Source: Paractinoplanes aksuensis (GTDB taxonomy: Bacteria > Actinomycetota > Actinomycetes > Mycobacteriales > Micromonosporaceae). Taken from it: 64,000 nt of DNA. The stretch spans positions 248,001-312,000 of the forward strand of contig NZ_JAMYJR010000009.1 of the NCBI RefSeq assembly GCF_024137025.1, written 5' to 3'. The notes beneath the pieces are model-generated. The model was given only the letters and a program-made list of their open reading frames with translations. It was not told the DNA's origin and did not search any database. The translations under genes and the position numbers were made by a program. Within the stretch, counting starts at the first letter, position 1. Every line of letters starts with the position of its first letter. Positions 54,924 through 64,000 of this stretch are shown piece by piece.

Positions 54924-56165
54924 TCAGCCGCCCAGAGCCGTCTTGGCGTTCTTGTCGAAGCGTTGCAGCAGCGCCTTCGGATCGCCGCCCTGCAGCCCTT
55001 GCAGACCGGCGTCGAGGTCGGCCAGCACGCTGTCCATCTTGGGGGCGTTCACCGGCCCTTGCGCGTATTGGGCGCCCGCCACGAACGGCGCGTCGGACGG
55101 GTTCTGCTGCTGGTAGGTGGCCTGCGCGTCCTGCCGCGAGGGCATGACGCCGAACGCTTTGCTGAAGCTCAGCTGCTGCTCGGCACTGGTCATGGCCTGC
55201 ACGAACGCGACCGCCTGCTGCTTGAACTGGCTCTTGGCGGCGATCCCCCAGCACTGCGTGAACGACAGCGTGCCCTTGCCCTTGGGCCCGGCCGGCAGCT
55301 CTTTCACGGTGTATTTGATGTCCGGGAAGTCGGCATTCAGGGCGCCCTTGATCCAGTTGCCCTCGATGGTCATGGCCACCTTGCCCTTGCCGAACGCCTC
55401 GCCGGCCCAGCCCGTGTCCAGCGCCTTCGGGTACTTGGCCAAACCATCTTTCAACAGCCCCTGGACGTACGTCAGGGCCTCGACGTTCTGGGCCGTGTCC
55501 CCGGTCGCCTGCTTGCCGTCGGGGCTGACCCAGTAGCCGCCCGCCTGCACCAGGAAGGCGCCGACCCGGTCCCGCGTGTCGCCGATGGCCAGCGGCGTGA
55601 TGTTCTTGGCCTTGATCTTCGCGGCCGTCGTGCGCAGCTGCTCCCAGCTGGTCGGGATGTCGGCGTCGGTCAGCCCGGCCTTGGTCCACAGGTCGGTGTT
55701 GATCTGCAGGGCCAGCGTCGAGGTGTCCTTGGGCAGGCAGTACAGCTTGTCCTGATAGGTGAAGCTCTGCCGCAGGTTGGGCAGGAACGAGTCAACCCCG
55801 TCCAACCCCTGGGCGTACGGTTCCAGGGCGCCCACGCTGGCGTAGTCGGCGAAGCGGGCGGCATCGACGTAGAACACGTCCGGCGGCGTGCTCCCGGCCA
55901 GCGCCTGACCGAGCTGCTGCACGATGTCCTGGGCCGGCGTGACGGTCGCCTTGCTGCCGCTGCTGGTGGCCCACTGCGCGGCCGCGTCCTGCACCGCCTT
56001 GGTCTCGGCGTCACCGGACGAAGCGATCATGATCTTGAGGTCGGCCGGGCCCGCGCTCTGCTGGGTGGTGGTCGAGCCGTTGTCGTCGAAGCCGCTGCCG
56101 CAGCCGGCCGCTACGAGCGACCCGGCGAGCGCGGCGGCCAGGGCCGCGTGGCGAAGTCTGGTCAT
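54924..56165 (-). CDS. Sugar ABC transporter substrate-binding lipoprotein
   Basis: Extracellular binding protein of family 1, 413 residues. A lipobox (LVAAGC, Cys at 22) follows a signal sequence. Family stretches are APAQDIVQQLGQALAGSTPPDVFYVDA, YCLPKDTSTLALQINTDLWTKAG, and GKGKVAMTIEGNWIKGAL. The likely ligand is a maltodextrin or other alpha-glucoside, judged from the divergent debranching-type enzyme; not proven by sequence. ATG at 56165 with CTGGAG upstream, 17 nt after the lacI stop codon, so the repressor is first in the operon. Confidence 0.93.
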   Translation of the reverse strand: MTRLRHAALAAALAGSLVAAGCGSGFDDNGSTTTQQSAGPADLKIMIASSGDAETKAVQDAAAQWATSSGSKATVTPAQDIVQQLGQALAGSTPPDVFYVDAARFADYASVGALEPYAQGLDGVDSFLPNLRQSFTYQDKLYCLPKDTSTLALQINTDLWTKAGLTDADIPTSWEQLRTTAAKIKAKNITPLAIGDTRDRVGAFLVQAGGYWVSPDGKQATGDTAQNVEALTYVQGLLKDGLAKYPKALDTGWAGEAFGKGKVAMTIEGNWIKGALNADFPDIKYTVKELPAGPKGKGTLSFTQCWGIAAKSQFKQQAVAFVQAMTSAEQQLSFSKAFGVMPSRQDAQATYQQQNPSDAPFVAGAQYAQGPVNAPKMDSVLADLDAGLQGLQGGDPKALLQRFDKNAKTALGG

Positions 56166-56182
56166 CGGGGGATCTCCAGGGG

Positions 56183-57160
56183 TCAGGCCGTCTGGCGGAG
56201 CACCAGGGAGGGCGGGAGCAGGACGGTGGTGGGGACGGACGGCGCGCGGCCGTCGAGAAGTTCGGCCAGCAGGCCCATGCAGCGGGCGGCCGCCTCGGCC
56301 AGCGGCTGGCTGACGCTGGTGAGCCCGATCGCCTGGGCGACCGCGGTGTCGTCGAAGCCGACAACCGCGCAGTCGCACCCGAGCTCCCGGGCCGCCTGGA
56401 GCGCACCGAGCGCGAGGGAGTCGCTGGCGCAGACGAGCGCGCTCGGCGGTTCGTCGTTCGTCAGGAGGCTGCGCGCGGCGACGGCGCCGGATTCCACGCC
56501 GTCGGTGGTCGCGGCCGAGACGCCCCACGGCCCGAACGCCCGGTGCCAGCCCTCCCGGCGCGCGTCGCCGACCCCCGAACCGGCGGGCCAGCCCAGGAAA
56601 CCGATCCGCTGGTGACCGGCCGCGAGCAGGTGACGGGTGGCGTCGGCGGTGCCGGCCGCGTTGTCGATGTCGACCCACGAGTGGGTGTCGGGCGCGCCCC
56701 ACGGCCGGCCGAACGTCACGAACGGCACGCTCCGCGCGGCCAGCCAGGACGTACGCGGATCGCCGTGGTGGGTGCTGGTCAGAACAAACGCATCGAGGTC
56801 GTACGCCGAGAGCAGCTCGTCGTAGGTGGCGATCTCGTCGTTGTCGTCGGCCGCCGTGTAGAGCATGACCCGGTAGCCGGCCAGCCCGGCGGCGTCGGTC
56901 AGCCCGTGCAGGAAGCGGTCGAGGACCGAGCCGTTGATGCCGTCGCGGGCCGGCTCGATGCGCACCGCGATGAGCCGCGACCGGCCCGTGCGCATCTGCC
57001 GGGCAGCCTGGTTGACCCGGTAGCCGAGCTCGGTGATGGCCTCGCGGACCCGCTCGCGGGTCTCCTCGCGCACCACGTCCGGCGTGTTGATCACGTTGGA
57101 CACGGTCTGCCGCGAGACACCGGCCCGTTGGGCCACCGTCGCGATCGTCACCTTTTCCAC
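56183..57160 (-). CDS. LacI family repressor of the oligosaccharide locus
   Basis: A 325-residue repressor with an N-terminal helix-turn-helix (TIATVAQRAGVSRQTVSNVIN) and hinge, and a sugar-binding-protein-like effector domain (about 60-325). GTG at 57160 is preferred; a TTG at 57163 is equally placed behind AGGAAGGG. It is the first gene of the importer operon and divergent from the glucosidase gene. Two operator-like palindromes lie in the spacer. Inducer presumably a product of the transported oligosaccharide. Confidence 0.93.
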   Translation of the reverse strand: MEKVTIATVAQRAGVSRQTVSNVINTPDVVREETRERVREAITELGYRVNQAARQMRTGRSRLIAVRIEPARDGINGSVLDRFLHGLTDAAGLAGYRVMLYTAADDNDEIATYDELLSAYDLDAFVLTSTHHGDPRTSWLAARSVPFVTFGRPWGAPDTHSWVDIDNAAGTADATRHLLAAGHQRIGFLGWPAGSGVGDARREGWHRAFGPWGVSAATTDGVESGAVAARSLLTNDEPPSALVCASDSLALGALQAARELGCDCAVVGFDDTAVAQAIGLTSVSQPLAEAAARCMGLLAELLDGRAPSVPTTVLLPPSLVLRQTA

Positions 57161-57181
57161 CAACTAGACCCTTCCTAGGTC

Positions 57182-57193
57182 TTGAACGATCAA
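57182..57193. promoter_or_regulatory. LacI operator 1
   Basis: TTGAACGATCAA, a 12-bp palindrome with one mismatched pair, sits 19 nt upstream of the lacI start. Confidence 0.55.
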
Positions 57194-57211
57194 ATTCTGA
57201 TAAGGCAAGAT

Positions 57212-57223
57212 TGGATCGATCAA
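57212..57223. promoter_or_regulatory. LacI operator 2
   Basis: TGGATCGATCAA, also a 12-bp palindrome with one mismatched pair, same implied consensus TTGATCGATCAA. The two sites are exactly 30 bp apart, close to three helical turns, so cooperative binding on one face is possible. Confidence 0.55.
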
Positions 57224-57284
57224 GTTGCGGGGTTGTTTCGCACTTTGCCCGCAGCCCCGCCCGCTGTCAACCCCGGGAGATCGC

Positions 57285-60939
<3,655 letters not shown>

Positions 60940-60941
60940 GG

Positions 60942-62279
60942 TTAGCGGTGCGCTCCGAACGCGTTCTCGTCGAAGGGTCCGACCACGGCCAGCGACATCG
61001 GCGGCGTGAGCAACTCGGTGGCCGCCTCGTTGACCTCGTCCAGGGTGACCGCGTCGACCCGGGCCAGCAGGTCGTCGACGCCCATGAGCTCGCCGTACAG
61101 CAGCTCCGACTTGGCCAGGCGGCTCATCCGCGAGCCGGTGTCCTCGAGCCCCAGCACGTACGAGCCCTTGACCATGCCCTTGCCGCGGGCCAGCTCGTCG
61201 GCGCTGACGCCCTTGACCGCCATCCGTTCGAGTTCCACCCGCACGAGGTCGAGCACCTCGTCGGATTTGCCCGGGGCCGAGCCCGCATAGACGCCGAACA
61301 GGCCGGCGTCGGCGTACTGGCTGGCGTACGAGTAGACCGAGTAGGCCAGGCCCCGCTTCTCGCGGATCTCTTGGAAGAGCCGGCTCGACATGCCGCCGCC
61401 GAGGATGTTGTTGAGCACCCCGATGGCGAAGCGGCGCTCGTCACGGCGGCCGATGCCGACCCCGCCCAGCACCAGGTGACCCTGCTCGGTGTCCCGGTTG
61501 CGCACCACCACGTGCGGTTTCTGGGTCGGTACGCGCTTCGAACCGGACCGCGGCGGGGCCGGGTCGGCCGGCGCGGAGTCGAGCGCGGTGCCGGCCAGCG
61601 CCTTGCGGACCAGCCGGACGACCGTGGCGTGGTCGAGGTTGCCCGCGGCCGCGATCACGATCTGGGGCGCCTTGTAGCGCCGCCGGTAGAAGCCGTGGAT
61701 CTGGTTGCGGGTCATCGGGGTGATCGATTCCTCGGTCCCCGAGATGAGCCGGCCCAGCGGGTGGTCACCGAAGATGGCCTCGGTGAAGATGTCGTGCACC
61801 TCGTCACCGGGCTCGTCCTCGTGCATCGCGATCTCTTCGAGGATCACGCCGCGCTCGGTCTCGACGTCGGCCGGCTCCATGATCGAGTCGGCCACGGCGT
61901 CGACCAGCACGTCGACCGCGAGCGGCAGGTCGGCGTCGAGCACCCGCGCGTAGTAGCAGGTGTATTCCTTCGTGGTGAAGGCGTTGGTCTCGCCGCCCAC
62001 CGCCTCGATCTCGCTCGAGATCTGCAGCGCGGTGCGCTTGTGGGTGCCCTTGAAGAGCAGGTGCTCGAGGAAGTGCGAGGCGCCGGACATGCCGGGCGTC
62101 TCGTCCCGTGAGCCGATGCCCACCCACACCCCGAGGGAGGCGCTGCGGGTGGTCGGGATGGCCTCGGTGACGATGCGCAGCCCGCTGGGGAGCGTGGTGC
62201 GCTTGGCGCCGTCCGACAACGTCTTGGTAGTAGCGCGGGCCGGCTGGGAAGCCGGCCCGCGCGTCGAACTCGTTGTCAC
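60942..62279 (-). CDS. M16 family zinc peptidase (PepR-like)
   Basis: A 445-residue insulinase-type metallopeptidase, orthologous by position to mycobacterial PepR next to pnp. The inverted zinc motif is HFLEH (His 69, Glu 72, His 73) with Glu 149 at the expected 76-residue spacing. Other family stretches are GGETNAFTTKEYTCYYARVL and GGGMSSRLFQEIREKRGLAYSVYS. GTG at 62279, 6 nt after the pnp stop, so co-transcribed. A perfect hairpin lies within its first codons (62233-62262). Confidence 0.94.
   Translation of the reverse strand: MTTSSTRGPASQPARATTKTLSDGAKRTTLPSGLRIVTEAIPTTRSASLGVWVGIGSRDETPGMSGASHFLEHLLFKGTHKRTALQISSEIEAVGGETNAFTTKEYTCYYARVLDADLPLAVDVLVDAVADSIMEPADVETERGVILEEIAMHEDEPGDEVHDIFTEAIFGDHPLGRLISGTEESITPMTRNQIHGFYRRRYKAPQIVIAAAGNLDHATVVRLVRKALAGTALDSAPADPAPPRSGSKRVPTQKPHVVVRNRDTEQGHLVLGGVGIGRRDERRFAIGVLNNILGGGMSSRLFQEIREKRGLAYSVYSYASQYADAGLFGVYAGSAPGKSDEVLDLVRVELERMAVKGVSADELARGKGMVKGSYVLGLEDTGSRMSRLAKSELLYGELMGVDDLLARVDAVTLDEVNEAATELLTPPMSLAVVGPFDENAFGAHR
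62233..62262 (-). terminator. Terminator-like hairpin inside the start of the M16 gene
   Basis: 62233-62245 pairs perfectly with 62250-62262 (13 bp, 4-nt loop). It is 24 nt past the pnp stop codon on the minus strand but lies within codons 6-16 of the peptidase gene. It may terminate part of the pnp transcripts or protect the pnp 3' end. Confidence 0.55.
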
Positions 62280-62285
62280 TACTTG

Positions 62286-64000
62286 TTACTCGCGGCGCTC
62301 GCCACGGCCACCCTCGCCGCCGGAGCGACGACGACGGCGGGGCTCGCCACCACCCTCACCGCGCGGCTCGCGCGGCGGGCGGCCACCCTCGGCGGCAGCC
62401 GGAGCGGCCGGAGCCTCTTCGCCTTCCGGGCGGACCTTGTCCAGGTAGATCTTGCCGCGAGCGTCGATGTCCGCGATGGACACCTCGACCTTGTCGCCGA
62501 CGTTGAGGAAGTCCTCGACCTTCTCGACCCGCTTGCCGTCGCCGACCTTGCTGATGTGCAGCAGGCCGTCGCGGCCGGGCAGCAGCGAGATGAAGGCGCC
62601 GAACGCGGCCGTCTTGACCACGGTGCCGAGGAACTTGTCGCCGACCTTGGGCAGCGTCGGGTTGGCGATGGCGTTGATCCGCTCGACCGCGGCGTCGGCC
62701 GACGGGCCGTTGGTCGCGCCGACGTAGATCGTGCCGTCGTCCTCGATCGAGATGTCGGCGCCGGTCTCGTCCTGGATCGCGTTGATCGTCTGGCCCTTGG
62801 GCCCGATGACCATGCCGATCTTGTCGACCGGGATCTTGACGGAGGTGACGCGCGGGGCGTACTCCGACATCTCGGCCGGCGAGCTGATCGCGGCCTCCAT
62901 CACGCCCAGGATCGTGGCGCGGGCGTCGTGCGCCTGCTGCAGGGCACCGGCCAGCACGTCGGACGGGATCCCGTCGAGCTTGGTGTCGAGCTGCAGGGCG
63001 GTCACGAACTCGCTGGTGCCGGCGACCTTGAAGTCCATGTCGCCGAACGCGTCCTCGGCGCCCAGGATGTCGGTCAGCGCGACGTACTGGGTCTTGCCGT
63101 CGACCTCGTCCGAGATCAGGCCCATCGCGATACCGGCGACCGGGGCCTTCAGCGGCACACCGGCGCTCAGCAGCGACAGCGTCGAGGCGCAGACCGAGCC
63201 CATCGACGTCGAGCCGTTGGAGCCCAGCGCCTCGGAGACCTGGCGGATCGCGTACGGGAACTCCTCGCGCGAGGGCAGCACGGGCACCAGGGCCCGCTCG
63301 GCCAGCGCGCCGTGGCCGATCTCGCGGCGCTTCGGCGAACCCACCCGGCCGGTCTCACCGGTCGAGTACGGCGGGAAGTTGTAGTTGTGCATGTAGCGCT
63401 TGGACTTCTCGGGCGCCAGGGTGTCGAGCGACTGCTCCATGCGCAGCATGTTCAGCGTGGTGACACCCATGATCTGGGTCTCGCCCCGCTCGAACAGGGC
63501 CGAGCCGTGCACGCGGGGCAGGATGCCGATCTGAGCGGACAGCGGCCGCAGGTCGGCCGGGCCCCGGCCGTCGATGCGGACCTGCTCGCGCAGCACGCGC
63601 TGGCGCACCTCGCTCTTGGTGACCGAGCGGAAGGCGGCGCTGATCTCTTTCTCGCGACCCTCGAAGCGCTCGTCGAGCAGCTCGTGGGCCTTGGCCTTGA
63701 CCAGGTCGAGGGCCTCTTCGCGCTCCTGCTTGGCCGCGATCTTGAGGGCCTCGGCCGTCTCGGCCCGGACGGCCTCGGTCACGGCCGCGTAGACGTCGTC
63801 CTGGTAGTCGAGGAAGACCGGGAACTCGACGGCCGGCTTCGAGGCGATCGCGGCCAGCTCGCTCTGCGCGCGGCAGAGCTCGCGGATGGCCGGCTTGGCC
63901 GCCTCGAGGCCGCTCGCCACGATCTCCTCGGTCGGGGCGGTGGCGCCACCGGCGATCAGCTTGACCGCGTTCGGCGTGGCCTCGGCCTCGACCATCATGA
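62286..64000 (-). CDS. pnp: Polyribonucleotide nucleotidyltransferase (PNPase), N-terminus outside the window
   Basis: Phosphorolytic 3'-5' exoribonuclease. The frame runs through the right edge; about 570 residues are present, lacking roughly the first 200. They begin in the linker after the first RNase PH domain ([18 protein letters not shown]). Then come the helical domain, the second RNase PH domain ([48 protein letters not shown]), a KH domain ([20 protein letters not shown]) and an S1 domain ([28 protein letters not shown]). The C-terminal tail is Gly/Arg/Glu-rich ([17 protein letters not shown]), likely disordered and RNA-binding. Confidence 0.97.
   Translation of the reverse strand, partial: MMVEAEATPNAVKLIAGGATAPTEEIVASGLEAAKPAIRELCRAQSELAAIASKPAVEFPVFLDYQDDVYAAVTEAVRAETAEALKIAAKQEREEALDLVKAKAHELLDERFEGREKEISAAFRSVTKSEVRQRVLREQVRIDGRGPADLRPLSAQIGILPRVHGSALFERGETQIMGVTTLNMLRMEQSLDTLAPEKSKRYMHNYNFPPYSTGETGRVGSPKRREIGHGALAERALVPVLPSREEFPYAIRQVSEALGSNGSTSMGSVCASTLSLLSAGVPLKAPVAGIAMGLISDEVDGKTQYVALTDILGAEDAFGDMDFKVAGTSEFVTALQLDTKLDGIPSDVLAGALQQAHDARATILGVMEAAISSPAEMSEYAPRVTSVKIPVDKIGMVIGPKGQTINAIQDETGADISIEDDGTIYVGATNGPSADAAVERINAIANPTLPKVGDKFLGTVVKTAAFGAFISLLPGRDGLLHISKVGDGKRVEKVEDFLNVGDKVEVSIADIDARGKIYLDKVRPEGEEAPAAPAAAEGGRPPREPRGEGGGEPRRRRRSGGEGGRGERRE

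Overview
The window is high-GC (roughly 70 percent or more), densely packed DNA with many GTG and TTG starts. It carries a gene order known from actinomycete chromosomes: pnp, M16 peptidase, dapB, dapA, rnj, ftsK, rimO, pgsA, cinA, clgR, pspA, recA, recX, rny. This is the backbone seen around recA and pgsA3 in mycobacteria and streptomycetes. Gene content and style (LPxTG and DUF4397 surface proteins, mycelial-type transporters, lineage-specific promoters) point to Actinomycetota, most likely a Micromonosporaceae of the Actinoplanes type. That family-level call is an inference.

Layout from left to right. 1-5364: the end of an amino-acid ABC permease, a DinB-fold protein, ribonuclease Y, a Pro/Gly-rich membrane protein and an LPxTG surface protein with a long Pro-Gly-Asp repeat. 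5980-8351: recX, recA and DUF3046, with an SOS box, two DnaA-box matches and a PafBC-type damage promoter upstream of recA. 8361-15121: a drug-efflux ABC pair with a divergent TetR, UdgX, a MocR regulator divergent from an FMN-barrel/GNAT fusion, and a LysE exporter. 15326-22505: Spo0M, a tandem CNNM/CBS pair, and an operon of a DUF4397 surface protein, a class F sortase and a Ser/Thr kinase. 22689-32208: Lhr helicase, a coiled-coil membrane protein, an F420-type oxidoreductase, a SAM hydrolase and endonuclease VIII. 32471-37486: the phage-shock genes pspM and pspA, clgR, CinA C-terminal amidase, pgsA and rimO. 37568-46674: a GT-C mannosyltransferase-like protein, ftsK, ybjN, a secreted S1 protease, rnj, dapA and DUF2752. 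46942-53135: YcaQ DNA glycosylase, GNAT, a DCC/HTTM module, and a divergent MarR/MMPL efflux pair. 53093-59228: an oligosaccharide ABC importer with a LacI repressor and a divergent glycogen-debranching-type glucosidase. 59196-64000: dapB, PAP2, M16 peptidase and the start-truncated pnp.

Several systems connect across the window. DNA repair is strongly represented (recA, recX, lhr, ycaQ, udgX, nei). Three of these genes (recA, lhr, ycaQ) share a nearly identical 14-bp promoter box, TTTTTGTC(A/G)TACCC, followed by N6 and a -10-like hexamer. This looks like one damage regulon. RNA turnover is represented by rny, rnj and pnp. Envelope stress is represented by clgR, pspA and pspM. Many genes look leaderless: a TAnnnT hexamer ends 6-7 nt before the start codon at DUF3046, tetR, rimO, ftsK, ybjN, dapA, a GNAT gene, marR and the MMPL gene.

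The spacers after gene 3' ends are unusual. At least six carry short perfect tandem repeats, each with its own unit: 20 bp x4, 31-bp period x2, 5 bp x14, 14 bp x5, 24 bp x2.5 and 17 bp x4. I saw no tRNA or rRNA genes, CRISPR array, insertion sequence or prophage.
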